DNA from: Bowmanella pacifica
Lineage (GTDB): Bacteria > Pseudomonadota > Gammaproteobacteria > Enterobacterales > Alteromonadaceae
Length of the DNA: 64,000 nt
Assembly (NCBI RefSeq): GCF_014645355.1
Contig: NZ_BMLS01000002.1
Span: 558,001 to 622,000, forward strand
Direction: 5' to 3'
The notes beneath the pieces are model-generated. The model made no database searches and was not told where the DNA came from. It worked only from the letters and a program-made list of their open reading frames with translations. Shown piece after piece: positions 43,589-53,482 of the stretch. The translations under genes and the position numbers were made by a program. Each line of letters begins with the position of its first letter. The stretch's first letter is position 1.

Positions 43589-45736
43589 CTAGAGTTCAGA
43601 GCGCCGCACATCTGCCACGCCATTAATGAGTTTTAATTTGCCAATAATCTTGGCCAGACTGTTGAGGTCTCTCACTTCAACTTTCAGGCTGATACGCGCC
43701 GTATGCTCTTTGGCATTGCTCAAACTATTAACCCCCAGCAAACCAATTTTTTCGTTGGCCAGCACTGTGGTGATATCGCGCAATATGCCGTCACGATCTG
43801 CACAGTTAATCTCAACATTGGACTCGAATGCACCGCTACGTTCACCGGCCCAGTTGACTTCAATACTGCGCTCAGGGTGCTCCTGCACCAGGTGCATAAG
43901 CTGATCACAATCTTCCCGATGCACACTCACGCCGCGCCCCTGTGTGATAAAGCCCATAATAGGATCGCCCGGCAGTGGCTGACAGCAGCCCGCCAACTGG
44001 GTCATCAAATTACCTACGCCTTCCACTACCACCATATCTTTACCCTGAGAAGGGTGGGCTTTTTTCTTTAGACGCAAATCCAATGGTGCGGGGGGGGCAT
44101 GGCGCTGCTGAAGATAATTCACCACCTGATACAGTCGTACATCACCACCACCAATGGCGACATATAAGTCATCCAGATGGGTGAAATTAAACTTCTCACA
44201 GGCCTCTGCCGCTTCTTTCAGGGGCAGGTTAATTCGTTGCAGCTCTTTTTCCAGGGTTTCCTTGCCGGCTTGTAAATTCTTATCGCGGTCGAGTTTTTTA
44301 AACCAGGTATGTATTTTGGCTCTGGCCCGGGATGAGTGCACATAGCCCAGATGCGGGTTCATCCAGTCACGACTGGGGTTGGGATGTTTACCGGTGAGAA
44401 TTTCCACCTGATCGCCCGTTTGCAGCAAATAGGTAAAAGGCACAATACGACCAAATACCTTGGCACCAATACAGCGATGCCCAACGTTTGAATGGATATA
44501 GTAAGCAAAATCCAGCGGTGTGGAGCCTAGCGGCAGATCTATTACATCACCTTTGGGCGTGAATACATAAACCCTGTCATCAAATACCTGACTGCGCAGC
44601 TCCTCGACCAAATCCCCTGACTCGGCCATCTCTTCCTGCCACTGCAAAATCTTCCGCAACCAGTTAATTTTCTCTTCATAGCCACTGCGCCCACCCGGCG
44701 CGCCTTCTTTGTACTTCCAGTGCGCTGCTACTCCCAGCTCTGCATCTTGATGCATCTGTTGAGTGCGGATTTGAATCTCCACCGCCTTTCCCTGTGGCCC
44801 AACCACCACGGTATGAATAGACTGATAACCATTCGGCTTAGGCGTGGCAATATAATCGTCAAACTCGCGGGGAATATGCTTCCAGTTGGCATGCACAATA
44901 CCAAGCGCGCCATAACAGTCTTGCAGACGCTCAGCAATAATACGTACCGCACGAATATCAAAGAGTTCATCAAAGCCCAGGTGTTTCTTCTGCATCTTTT
45001 TCCAGATGCTGAAAATGTGCTTGGGACGACCATAGACTTCGGCTCGAATTTGCTGCTCGGTTAACTGTTGCTGCAAATTGGTAACAAAATCCAGAATATA
45101 CTGTTCTCTGTCCTGACGTTTTTCATCGAGCAGGTTGGCAATTTGTCGATAGGTTTCCGGGTGCAGATAGCGAAAAGACAGGTCTTCCAATTCCCATTTC
45201 AACTGACCTATGCCCAGACGATTTGCCAATGGCGCGTAAATACTGGCGCATTCCTTAGCCACCAGAACACGGGTTTCCTCATCGGCATTTTTCACTTCAC
45301 GCAAGGTACAAATACGTTCGGCTAATTTGATCACCACGGCGCGGACATCTTCCACCATGGCTAACAGCATACGACGCAGGTTATCTATCTGCGCTTCATC
45401 GGTGCGGGCTTGTTTATTGTTATGCAGAGTACGGATGGCTTCCATCCGTCTGACACCTTGTACCAAACCAAGTATATTGGCTCCGGCCTGCTCCAGGATC
45501 CGCTCCTCATTCCACTCCTGCTGTTCAATCAAAGGCAATAGCAGCGCGGTTTGCAGCGTATCATCGTCCATATGCAGATCATGCAGGATCTCCACCATCT
45601 CCCTGCCAACCAGCGGACAATCAAACTGTTCCTGACATGCGGCTAGTTTCGCCGCTGTGCTATCAGCCAGATGCAGGGAGGCCAGCCACTGGGTAAAAGG
45701 AACGGTTTGTTTGTGCACCTTGCGAATGGAAACCAT
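43589..45736 (-). CDS. relA: GTP pyrophosphokinase (ppGpp synthetase I)
   Basis: A 715-residue ribosome-associated stringent-response enzyme. I start at ATG 45736 (MVSIRKVHKQ) as in other RelA proteins. The N-terminal hydrolase-like domain lacks the HD metal motif, as in RelA rather than SpoT. The synthetase domain has FDELFDIRAVRIIAERLQDC and IATPKPNGYQSIHTVV. Then come TGS (about 400-465, VYVFTPKGDVIDLPLGSTPLDFAY), a helical and zinc-finger-like region (GCCQPLPGD) and a C-terminal ACT domain. Confidence 0.95.
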   Translation of the reverse strand: MVSIRKVHKQTVPFTQWLASLHLADSTAAKLAACQEQFDCPLVGREMVEILHDLHMDDDTLQTALLLPLIEQQEWNEERILEQAGANILGLVQGVRRMEAIRTLHNNKQARTDEAQIDNLRRMLLAMVEDVRAVVIKLAERICTLREVKNADEETRVLVAKECASIYAPLANRLGIGQLKWELEDLSFRYLHPETYRQIANLLDEKRQDREQYILDFVTNLQQQLTEQQIRAEVYGRPKHIFSIWKKMQKKHLGFDELFDIRAVRIIAERLQDCYGALGIVHANWKHIPREFDDYIATPKPNGYQSIHTVVVGPQGKAVEIQIRTQQMHQDAELGVAAHWKYKEGAPGGRSGYEEKINWLRKILQWQEEMAESGDLVEELRSQVFDDRVYVFTPKGDVIDLPLGSTPLDFAYYIHSNVGHRCIGAKVFGRIVPFTYLLQTGDQVEILTGKHPNPSRDWMNPHLGYVHSSRARAKIHTWFKKLDRDKNLQAGKETLEKELQRINLPLKEAAEACEKFNFTHLDDLYVAIGGGDVRLYQVVNYLQQRHAPPAPLDLRLKKKAHPSQGKDMVVVEGVGNLMTQLAGCCQPLPGDPIMGFITQGRGVSVHREDCDQLMHLVQEHPERSIEVNWAGERSGAFESNVEINCADRDGILRDITTVLANEKIGLLGVNSLSNAKEHTARISLKVEVRDLNSLAKIIGKLKLINGVADVRRSEL

Positions 45737-45833
45737 AATCTCAGTCGTCAACCATCAATTGTGTTACTCCTGCCCCGAGCTTCGCAAAAAAAACAGCTCC
45801 AATCCAGCACTGTATGACACTGGCAGCAAAACC

Positions 45834-47168
45834 TTATTGCGGTCTGGATAAATGTGCCATCAATTCAGTATGGGCAGTCTGTGGGAACATATCCATCAGA
45901 CCAATCTTGTCGATTTGCCAGCCCTTTTCGACCAGCATTGCGGCATCCCGCGCAAAGGTCGCCGGATTGCAGGATACATACAAAATGCCCTTAGGCTTGA
46001 GTTTGTGCAGAATAGGCATCAATGCTTGTGCGCCAGCCCGGGCCGGATCCAGCAACACCCGGTCAACCTCAGTGGGAAGGCGGGACAAGGCGTCAAAATC
46101 AGATAAATCCAGACAACGAAAATCCACCTGCATACCATTAGCACTGGCATTATCAGATGCCCGCTTCACCATGGCCTCAACGCCTTCAACGCCAATTACG
46201 CTGGCACCGGCTCGCGCCAGTGGCAGACTGAAATTCCCCACGCCACAAAATAAATCCAGCACCCTTTCACCGGGGACTGCCGCCAGCCAGGCCAGCGCCT
46301 GATTCACCATAGCTTGGTTTACGCTTTGATTAACCTGAATAAAATCATTGGGACCAACAGACAAGCTGAGTTCTGGCACCGGGGAATAACACGCATCCTG
46401 ATTATCACCACAGACCAATTCAAAGCGGTTTGGGGCAGTTTCAAGCAATAGTCTGAGGGTATTATCCTCAGCAAACTGACGAAGTCTGGCGATATCCTCT
46501 GCGGGCAATGCACGGGTGATACGCAAGCACAGTTGCAACTGGTTATCTGCATCCAACACACTGATATGACCTAATTGCTTGGTACCTCTTAGCTGTTTAA
46601 TCAGGTGCAATAATGGTGGCAGAACGGCTTGTAGTGGCTCGGTCAGAATAGGGCATTGACTGATAGACACGACCTGATCGCTGCCCTTGGCGCGAAAGCC
46701 TACTTTCACTTCAGCTTTTTTTTGCGCGTCGATGGCAAGCCGGGCTTTGCGCCTATACCCCTGCGCAGGCCCAAGAATGGGTGACTGCCAATTCAAGCTA
46801 GTTATGCCCGTCTGGCGTTGTAGTAACTGCCCCACCGCATTTTGTTTATGGGCAAGCAAATCAACCTGACTAATGTGCTGGTTCTGACAACCACCACATT
46901 CACGGCTATGAGGACAAAAAGGTGCAATACGCTGAGCGCTTGGCGACAGCACCTTAACCGCAATACCTTGCCAATAACGGGATTTCTTTTCACTAATACG
47001 AACATCAAGCTGTTCACCAGGTAGACCGCCTTCAACAAACACCACGGGCTGATGACTGCGGCATACCCCCAAGCCACCATGCTCTAATTCATCGATGCTC
47101 AGGGTTAGCTTAGTTGCCCCAACCGCTCCTTGTTTCTTACCTTTGGGGGCTTTATAAATCTGAACCAT
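45834..47168 (-). CDS. rlmD: 23S rRNA (uracil(1939)-C(5))-methyltransferase
   Basis: A 444-residue SAM-dependent RNA methyltransferase (RumA). An N-terminal TRAM domain (about 18-75) precedes the Fe-S cluster cysteines (CPHSRECGGCQNQ). The Rossmann domain shows VLDLFCGVGNFSLPLAR, then DPARAGA, and the catalytic Cys in LYVSCNPATFARD. Upstream of relA on the same strand, as in E. coli. Confidence 0.93.
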   Translation of the reverse strand: MVQIYKAPKGKKQGAVGATKLTLSIDELEHGGLGVCRSHQPVVFVEGGLPGEQLDVRISEKKSRYWQGIAVKVLSPSAQRIAPFCPHSRECGGCQNQHISQVDLLAHKQNAVGQLLQRQTGITSLNWQSPILGPAQGYRRKARLAIDAQKKAEVKVGFRAKGSDQVVSISQCPILTEPLQAVLPPLLHLIKQLRGTKQLGHISVLDADNQLQLCLRITRALPAEDIARLRQFAEDNTLRLLLETAPNRFELVCGDNQDACYSPVPELSLSVGPNDFIQVNQSVNQAMVNQALAWLAAVPGERVLDLFCGVGNFSLPLARAGASVIGVEGVEAMVKRASDNASANGMQVDFRCLDLSDFDALSRLPTEVDRVLLDPARAGAQALMPILHKLKPKGILYVSCNPATFARDAAMLVEKGWQIDKIGLMDMFPQTAHTELMAHLSRPQ

Positions 47169-47175
47169 AATGCGG

Positions 47176-47553
47176 TTATTTCTCCAGGATCACAGTGGCG
47201 ACAGCATAATGCTGTTCATCGGCAATGCTCAGGTGGGTAGCGCTCACGCCCTTGGCCTGACACAGCGCCTGCAGGTTGCCACTTAACTGCAAAAACGGCG
47301 CACCGCTGGCGTGATGGCCGATCTCCATCTGCCGGAAACTGATACCACTGCCTATCCCCGTGCCAATAGCTTTGACCATGGCCTCTTTGGCAGCAAAACG
47401 TTTGGCTAAAAAGCGCTCAGGGAAATTATGCTGTTTAAAGTCGGCAAGCTCGGCGTCGGTTAGCACACGTTCGGCCAGGCGTTGGGACTTCGTCAGGGCA
47501 TCCTGAATACGTTTAATTTCGACAATATCGGTACCCATTCCCACTATGGCCAT
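47176..47553 (-). CDS. acpS: Holo-[acyl-carrier-protein] synthase
   Basis: A 125-residue trimeric phosphopantetheinyl transferase that activates acyl carrier protein using CoA. GMGTDIVEIKRI carries the Mg-binding Asp and FLAKRFAAKEAMVKAIGTGI the Glu/Lys of the active site. Follows pdxJ by 6 bp and precedes rlmD by 7 bp in one transcription unit. Confidence 0.94.
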   Translation of the reverse strand: MAIVGMGTDIVEIKRIQDALTKSQRLAERVLTDAELADFKQHNFPERFLAKRFAAKEAMVKAIGTGIGSGISFRQMEIGHHASGAPFLQLSGNLQALCQAKGVSATHLSIADEQHYAVATVILEK

Positions 47554-47559
47554 TAGCTA

Positions 47560-48291
47560 CTACGCCCTCGCTTCCAGCATTAAACGCTTCATATCGGCCA
47601 CGGCTTTATGCAAACCATCGAACACCGCCCTACCGACAATAGCGTGACCAATATTCAGCTCAATCATTTCCGGAATGGCGGCAATAGGTTTAACGTTATG
47701 GTAGGTCAGACCATGTCCGGCATTAACTTTAATTCCCAGGCTATCAGCATAACGCGCACCGTCAGCGATCTTCGCCAATTCAATATCTCGTTCCTCTTCA
47801 TTGCGTGCCTCGGCATAAGCGCCGGTATGCAATTCGATATAAGGTGCACCACAGGCTTTGGCCGCATCGATTTGGGCTTTATCAGCATCAATAAACAGTG
47901 AAACCAAAATACCATCGGCCGCTAAACGATTGCAGGCTAGTCGGATTTTTTCCAGATTACCGGCCACATCCAGCCCACCTTCAGTGGTCAGCTCTTCACG
48001 CTTTTCGGGCACCAGGCAACAAAATTCAGGGCGAATACGTGAGGCTATGACCAACATTTCCTCAGTGACTGCCATTTCCAGGTTCATCCTGGTCTGCAAT
48101 GTCTGGCGAAGAATCTCTACATCGCGATCAATAATGTGCCGTCTATCTTCACGCAAATGAATAGTGATACCATCTGCCCCGGCGCGTTCCGCAATCTCAG
48201 CGGCATGCACGGGATCAGGATAAGCCGTTCCTCTGGCGTTTCTGACGGTGGCAACATGGTCAATATTGACCCCTAGCAGAATCTCTTTCAT
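47560..48291 (-). CDS. pdxJ: Pyridoxine 5'-phosphate synthase
   Basis: A 243-residue TIM barrel making pyridoxine 5'-phosphate from 3-amino-2-oxopropyl phosphate and deoxyxylulose phosphate. [17 protein letters not shown] at the N-terminus, [24 protein letters not shown] and [15 protein letters not shown] at the end are the PdxJ blocks. Same length as E. coli PdxJ. Between recO and acpS. Confidence 0.95.
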   Translation of the reverse strand: MKEILLGVNIDHVATVRNARGTAYPDPVHAAEIAERAGADGITIHLREDRRHIIDRDVEILRQTLQTRMNLEMAVTEEMLVIASRIRPEFCCLVPEKREELTTEGGLDVAGNLEKIRLACNRLAADGILVSLFIDADKAQIDAAKACGAPYIELHTGAYAEARNEEERDIELAKIADGARYADSLGIKVNAGHGLTYHNVKPIAAIPEMIELNIGHAIVGRAVFDGLHKAVADMKRLMLEARA

Positions 48292-48306
48292 TTCGTCTTA
48301 ACTCCA

Positions 48307-49005
48307 CTAATTAGCTTGGAAAAGCTCTCTGCTTTTCAATGGCTTACTCCCCAATAAGGGTTTAAGCATTATGCGATTGATAAACTTGGCGCTACGCAGG
48401 GCTTCCGCTGTCCACTGCCCGCTCGCAATTTGATTCAGCCAGTCACCGCGAAAATCACTGGCCGTAGCACGCTGCACCGCACTCAGCACAAAGCCCTGTT
48501 CTACATCCAGACAATAATAAGCATCGTCGCGAAGAGGGGTCTGAGTTTGCGCATCGTAGCCAAAATCCAGCTCATACCCCAGTTCACTGAGCAATAACAA
48601 TTCATACTCTCTTAGCAGTGGTTCAAAGGCGTCACCAGCCAGGAGCGCTTGCAAACTTTGTACATAGGCATCAAACAGCGGCTCCACCGCCAGCTCCAGC
48701 GGCAATAAACGCTGTAACAGTTCATTGAGATACATGGCACAAAACAAGGCTGAACCTTGTAACTGCAAAGCCCTACCGGTACTTTCCAACTGCTTGAGAT
48801 TTTTCAGCTCGTGGCGACCTACCAGGCTTACTTGCAGGGGCACAAATGGTTGTAACAAGCTGCGATTAGCACTTTTGCTGTTTCGCACCCCTTTGGCCAC
48901 CATACTGAGCCGCCCCATCTCACGACTAAAAACGTCCACCAGAAAGCTGGTCTCCCGGTAAGGTCGTCGATGCAGGACAAAAGCCTCAAGGTTGTCGTAA
49001 GTCAC
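48307..49005 (-). CDS. recO: DNA repair protein RecO
   Basis: A 232-residue RecFOR-pathway protein that loads RecA onto SSB-coated DNA. The N-terminal OB fold (AFVLHRRPYRETSFLVDVFSRE, MVAKGVR) and the helical middle (LNELLQRLLP, YELLLLSELGYELDF) match the family. The C-terminal RecO zinc finger cysteines are reduced to a single Cys (YYCLDVEQGF), as in many gammaproteobacteria. Start of the recO-pdxJ-acpS run. Confidence 0.9.
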   Translation of the reverse strand: MTYDNLEAFVLHRRPYRETSFLVDVFSREMGRLSMVAKGVRNSKSANRSLLQPFVPLQVSLVGRHELKNLKQLESTGRALQLQGSALFCAMYLNELLQRLLPLELAVEPLFDAYVQSLQALLAGDAFEPLLREYELLLLSELGYELDFGYDAQTQTPLRDDAYYCLDVEQGFVLSAVQRATASDFRGDWLNQIASGQWTAEALRSAKFINRIMLKPLLGSKPLKSRELFQAN

Positions 49006-49063
49006 AGGTAAACCCGCTGTTCAGAGTAGGCGCATAATAGCAGCAGTCGGGGCAGAAAGTCGT

Positions 49064-49348
49064 TCAGCCCTGACGAATCCGGACAATTTTCATGTACTCA
49101 AACTCCATGCCGGCCACCAGCTCGGTATCAGGATAATAAGTAATATTGATAAGTGCCCCTTGTAAGCTTCGATAGCGCTTTTTACGCCGAAACTTAAACG
49201 GCACATCCACGCCGTCCAGCATCAAGGTGTTAACCAGCCAGTCACCATCCTCACGCTGCACATGCGACAGCACTTTCATATCTACAGAATGGGTAAGATT
49301 AGGGTGCCGCTCCAGCATTTGCGCAACAGCTTTAGCAGATTTTTTCAT
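49064..49348 (-). CDS. Conserved hypothetical protein coupled to recJ
   Basis: A 94-residue basic protein (MKKSAKAVAQMLERHPN, then FKFRRKKRYRSLQGALINITYYPDTE). No signal or membrane segment. I do not recognise the family. Its start overlaps the recJ stop by 4 bp, so it is translated with recJ. The basic aromatic-rich middle could bind nucleic acid, but that is a guess. Confidence 0.7.
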   Translation of the reverse strand: MKKSAKAVAQMLERHPNLTHSVDMKVLSHVQREDGDWLVNTLMLDGVDVPFKFRRKKRYRSLQGALINITYYPDTELVAGMEFEYMKIVRIRQG

Positions 49349-51069
49349 ACCGGTGCCAGAGCCTCTACCAACAATTGCAGCGATACCTTGCCGCGGAAAT
49401 GGTTGATATCCAAACGGTATGCCAGTTGCACCTGCTTAATTTGCCGGTTTGGCCACACAGCCAAATCCACGTTAAACGCAATGGCATCCAACAGCTGCCC
49501 GCTGGGGTGTTTTATCATCATCTTCAGATGCTTTTCCCCCACCAGACGTTGGTCCAACAATTCAAACTCACCGTCGAACAAGGGTTCTTCAAACCCTTGT
49601 CCCCAAGGGCCTGACTCTTTCAATAACTGCGCAAAGTCCAGACAAACCTCACTGGCGGTTAACTGCCCGTCAGATAGCAATTCGCCCTGCAACTGCCGAC
49701 CTTCCAGCCATTCACTGGCGACCTGCACAAACACTTGCTCGAAGGCCGCCAGTTTATCAACATGCAATGACAACCCCGCCGCCATGGCATGGCCACCAAA
49801 CTTGTCAATAATGTCAGGATAACGGCTGTTAATTTCTTCAAGCAGGTCGCGGATATGCAACCCTGGAATGGAACGGGCCGAGCCTTTGACTATGTCATCA
49901 TCTTGATGCGCAAAGGCAATAGTAGGGCGAAAATAACGCTCTTTAATGCGGCCGGCCAGAATACCAATTACGCCCTGATGCCAATCCGTCTGATATAACA
50001 CCAATCCGGCGGGCAATTCCTGCTCATTAAAGCTCAATAACTCCAGGGTTTTAAGTGCCTCGGCCTGCATACTGCTTTCAATTTCACGCCGTTCACGATT
50101 AAGGCTATCCAGCTCGACAGCCATGCGTCTGGCTTTGCCCTCTTCTTCAGCCAGCAGACATTCAATGCCCATCGCCATGTCATCCAGCCTGCCAGCCGCA
50201 TTTAACCTCGGCCCCAAAACAAACCCTAAGTCGGAAGCGACAATCTGGCCACATTCACGCCCCGCCACTTCCACCATAGCGCGAATACCTGGTCGACAGC
50301 GTCCACTGCGAATACGTTGGAGCCCCTGATGCACCAGAATACGATTATTCTTATCTAGCCTGACTACATCGGCTACTGTACCCAATGCCACTAAATCCAA
50401 TAATTCGGCCAGATTAGGTATAGGCAATTGTTGCCGCTCAAACCAACCTTGCTCCTGTAAGTGTCGACACAGTGCCAGCATCAGATAAAAAGCCACTCCC
50501 ACCCCGGCCAGGTTTTTAGATGGGAAATCACAACCTGGTAAGTTAGGATTCACTATGGCATCCGCGACAGGAAGCTCGGCCGCAGGTAAGTGGTGGTCGG
50601 TAATCAGCAGTTGCATTCCCAGTTGCTTAGCTCGCTGGGCACCGGCTAAACAAGCAATGCCATTGTCTACAGTAATCAGCAGCTCGGCGCCCTGCTGATG
50701 GGCCATATCGACAATTTGCGGACTCAGGCCATATCCAAAATCAAAACGATTTGGGACCAGGTAATCCACCCGTTTGGCTCCCATGCGTTTAAGCGCCAGC
50801 ATACACAAAGCCGTACTGGTCGCCCCATCGGCATCAAAGTCACCGATAATCATCAACTGCCGCCCCTGCACCAGGGCGTCAGCCAGCACAGACACGGCTT
50901 GTGACATACCTTTTAACTGTTGATAATGCGCCAAATCCCGGGTGCTGCGCTGCAGCTCCTGCATATGGCTGATACCACGGCTGGCATAGATCTGCTTCAA
51001 ACGGGGATGAATACCAGGGGCGTCATCCTGCCAGGACTGCTCTTGTCGGTAACGAATATTTAGTGTCAT
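49345..51069 (-). CDS. recJ: Single-stranded-DNA-specific exonuclease RecJ
   Basis: A 574-residue 5'-3' exonuclease. DHH-domain motifs: IIGDFDADGATSTAL, NRFDFGYGLS, ITVDNGIA and LLITDHHLPAAELPVADAIVNP. The DHHA1 part includes KGSARSIPGLHIRDLL and FGGHAMAAGLSL, followed by the OB fold. Length equals the family norm. It acts in mismatch repair and RecFOR recombination. A terminator-like hairpin separates it from dsbC upstream. Confidence 0.95.
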   Translation of the reverse strand: MTLNIRYRQEQSWQDDAPGIHPRLKQIYASRGISHMQELQRSTRDLAHYQQLKGMSQAVSVLADALVQGRQLMIIGDFDADGATSTALCMLALKRMGAKRVDYLVPNRFDFGYGLSPQIVDMAHQQGAELLITVDNGIACLAGAQRAKQLGMQLLITDHHLPAAELPVADAIVNPNLPGCDFPSKNLAGVGVAFYLMLALCRHLQEQGWFERQQLPIPNLAELLDLVALGTVADVVRLDKNNRILVHQGLQRIRSGRCRPGIRAMVEVAGRECGQIVASDLGFVLGPRLNAAGRLDDMAMGIECLLAEEEGKARRMAVELDSLNRERREIESSMQAEALKTLELLSFNEQELPAGLVLYQTDWHQGVIGILAGRIKERYFRPTIAFAHQDDDIVKGSARSIPGLHIRDLLEEINSRYPDIIDKFGGHAMAAGLSLHVDKLAAFEQVFVQVASEWLEGRQLQGELLSDGQLTASEVCLDFAQLLKESGPWGQGFEEPLFDGEFELLDQRLVGEKHLKMMIKHPSGQLLDAIAFNVDLAVWPNRQIKQVQLAYRLDINHFRGKVSLQLLVEALAPV

Positions 51070-51075
51070 AACAGT

Positions 51076-51100
51076 ATAAAAAGGGCGCTGTTGCGCCCTT
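51076..51100 (-). terminator. Terminator after dsbC, ahead of recJ
   Basis: On the minus strand AAGGGCGC / GCGCCCTT, 4-nt loop, followed by TTTTT; it starts within a few bases of the dsbC stop and lies in the 32-bp gap before the recJ start. Confidence 0.75.
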
Positions 51101-51101
51101 A

Positions 51102-51824
51102 TCAGGAATTGTGCTCGTCTAACACAGATTTAAGGGATATCGGTGGCTGATACCCCGGAATCAAGGTGCCGTCTTCAAGAATAATAGCTGGCGTGCCGTT
51201 AATACCAATTTGCTGACCGAAGTCATATTGTTCGCTAACTTTGCTGGTACAGGTTTTACTAGCGATATTCTTACCGGCCTTAGCATCGGTCATGGCTTTC
51301 TTTGGATCGTCCGCACACCAGACAGACAACAAATCCTTATAACCTTCGCTGTTTACGCCACCACGCGGAAACGCCAGGTAACGAACGGTGATGCCCAGGT
51401 CATTGTATTCATCAATATGAGAATGCAACTTGCGGCAATAGCCACAGGTAGTGTCGGTAAACACGGTAATAGCGTACTTCTCATCCTTGGCTTTAAATTC
51501 CACCATGGAGTCACCAAACCTTTTCACCCCTTCTGCCCGCACTACACTCAGCGCCATTTCGGTTTCATTAACCATCTCGTTATTCAGATTAAATACCCGA
51601 CCATGCACCAGATATTGGCCATCCGGGCTGATATAAAACAATCCGCGGCTGGTCAAGGCCTGCAATAAACCCGGCACGGGTGAAGGCTCAATACTGTTTA
51701 CCGCCAGGCCCAGACTATCAACCAGCTTTGCTTTTACCTGACTGTAATCTTCCTTGGCCTGCACACCAAACGCCAAGCTACCGAGTAAGGCCGAGGTCAT
51801 GATCAGTTTTGCTATTCGCATCAT
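51102..51824 (-). CDS. dsbC: Thiol:disulfide interchange protein DsbC
   Basis: A 240-residue periplasmic disulphide isomerase. ATG 51824 gives a Sec signal ending VQA; the longer frame to 51968 has no homology. The dimerisation domain (about 25-85) is followed by a thioredoxin fold with the CGYC active site at Cys127/Cys130 (FTDTTCGYC) and a cis-Pro loop GINGTPAIIL. A second Cys pair (WCADD, KTCTS) is structural. Between xerD and recJ as in E. coli. Confidence 0.95.
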   Translation of the reverse strand: MMRIAKLIMTSALLGSLAFGVQAKEDYSQVKAKLVDSLGLAVNSIEPSPVPGLLQALTSRGLFYISPDGQYLVHGRVFNLNNEMVNETEMALSVVRAEGVKRFGDSMVEFKAKDEKYAITVFTDTTCGYCRKLHSHIDEYNDLGITVRYLAFPRGGVNSEGYKDLLSVWCADDPKKAMTDAKAGKNIASKTCTSKVSEQYDFGQQIGINGTPAIILEDGTLIPGYQPPISLKSVLDEHNS

Positions 51825-52041
51825 AGAATTTCCAACGTCAAAGGGTACTGACACTTTAGACCTGTCCTTTGGCCTAAAAGTTACACTAACGGGTATTGTA
51901 CCTGCTGTTCGAAGGTGAGTCCAAGACACTACGCGCCGGAACCGTCGCCAAACAAGACCACTAACCAATCCCCAATTTCACTGCTCACTCAGCTCAGAGC
52001 TAAGTCACCGAGGCTGAAGTTGCACAGCCTGAATATCAAAT

Positions 52042-52392
52042 TTATGCCAACACAGGTGCATCAAAATCCTGTGGCTCGTCGGTATAAACACACACATTCC
52101 AATCGGCCGCCAGGCCGGTTTCAGCCACACAATAGGTCGCAAAAAAAGTCGTAATTTCCTCTCGCTGGCAGTGGGCTTCAAAACTGGCCATATCAGCCCA
52201 GATTTCATTAAAGGCGATGGCAAAGCTCTTCCCCTCAGCAAAGGGACTGGCGATATGTCGTGTCACCACATACTGAAGGCAGCCATCTTCACGCAGAGTA
52301 TTAGGCTCCAAAGATTGCAGCACCTTAAATAACTCTTTTTCCTTACCAGGCTTAGGTTGAAACTGCGCAACACAATAAACTTTTTTAGACAT
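52042..52392 (-). CDS. Antibiotic biosynthesis monooxygenase (ABM) fold protein
   Basis: A 116-residue small alpha/beta-barrel protein. YCVAQFQPKPGKEKELFKVLQSL, LREDGCLQYVV, and FNEIWADMASFEAHCQREEI are the typical ABM/YgiN segments. Family members are quinol monooxygenases or heme-degrading proteins; which of these applies is not decidable here. It is inserted between xerD and dsbC, which are adjacent in E. coli. Confidence 0.8.
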   Translation of the reverse strand: MSKKVYCVAQFQPKPGKEKELFKVLQSLEPNTLREDGCLQYVVTRHIASPFAEGKSFAIAFNEIWADMASFEAHCQREEITTFFATYCVAETGLAADWNVCVYTDEPQDFDAPVLA

Positions 52393-52438
52393 GATACTTC
52401 CTTAAAAATGAGAGGTTCATTCTGACTCATTAAGCCTT

Positions 52439-53362
52439 TTATCCCCTGGGATGATGATCTTCAATCAGGCTTTGCAGCCGCTCGGTGGCCACATGGGTGT
52501 AAATTTGCGTGGTAGACAGATCTGAGTGGCCTAATAGCATCTGCACCACTCTTAGATCCGCACCGTGATTTAGCAAATGGGTGGCAAAGGCATGGCGCAA
52601 GGTGTGCGGTGACAAACTTTGCAAGGCAATTCCTGCTTGCGGCGCATAATATTTAATCCGGTGCCAAAAGGTCTGGCGGGTCATCTGCTGGCCACGACTT
52701 GACGGAAACAATACATCGGTTTGCTGTTTTAGTAACAGCGCCCGGCCCCTTTTTAAATAAGTCTGCAGCCATTCCAGCGCCACTTCCCCCATAGGCACCA
52801 AGCGATCCTTATTGCCTTTGCCCGTTACCCGGATAACTCCCTGCACCGTGCTCACCTGACCTAGCCTTAGCCCCACAAGCTCGCTGACCCGTAGGCCTGT
52901 GGCGTACAATAACTCCAGCATGGCCTTATCTCTTAGCTGAACCGTGTCTTCAATATTTGGAGCCTCAAGCAAGCGCTCAACCTGACGCTCTGATAAGGTT
53001 TTAGGCAGTGGTTTACCTAGTTTGGGGTTTTGCAATATAGCCACGGGATCATCATCCCGCAGCTTGTCACGCAGTAAATAGGCAAAATAGGCCCGTAAGC
53101 TGGACAAAAACCGGGCATTGCTTCGCTCAGACAGCTGCTGGTCATAGCGATACGCCAGATACGCCTGAATGTCTTCGCTTTGTACCTCAGCCAACTCCAC
53201 CGGCTGACGGGATAAAAACTGACAGAATTTGTTTAGGTCACTGCGATAGGCCGATAAAGTATTGTCACTTAGCCCTTTTTCCAGCCATAAAGCATCAATA
53301 AAGGCATCGATCTGCGCCTGGCTCTGCTCAGAAATCCCAGGCTTATCACTAATACTGGCCAC
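52439..53362 (-). CDS. xerD: Site-specific tyrosine recombinase XerD
   Basis: A 307-residue recombinase resolving chromosome dimers at dif with XerC. N-terminal SAM-like core-binding domain (DALWLEKGLSDNTLSAYRSDL). The catalytic residues are in GLRVSELVGL, GKGNKDRL, SPHTLRHAFATHLLNHGADLR, LLGHSDLS and the nucleophile Tyr in TTQIYTHV. The start is GTG 53362; no ATG fits. Close to fldB and dsbC as in enterobacteria. Confidence 0.93.
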   Translation of the reverse strand: MASISDKPGISEQSQAQIDAFIDALWLEKGLSDNTLSAYRSDLNKFCQFLSRQPVELAEVQSEDIQAYLAYRYDQQLSERSNARFLSSLRAYFAYLLRDKLRDDDPVAILQNPKLGKPLPKTLSERQVERLLEAPNIEDTVQLRDKAMLELLYATGLRVSELVGLRLGQVSTVQGVIRVTGKGNKDRLVPMGEVALEWLQTYLKRGRALLLKQQTDVLFPSSRGQQMTRQTFWHRIKYYAPQAGIALQSLSPHTLRHAFATHLLNHGADLRVVQMLLGHSDLSTTQIYTHVATERLQSLIEDHHPRG

Positions 53363-53482
53363 AGTGCTATCCCGTAAAAAACAGCGCTCATCATAGCATT
53401 CAGTTAACCGGCCGAGAAATCTGCTTGCCTGTAGGTACCGAATCTAACCTAAAATGGTGCAAAACAACCTGGAGAAAACAAC

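Noticed and set aside
45814-46302. 162-codon plus-strand open frame across the relA-rlmD junction
   Set aside because: It is antisense to rlmD, whose sequence is fully conserved there.
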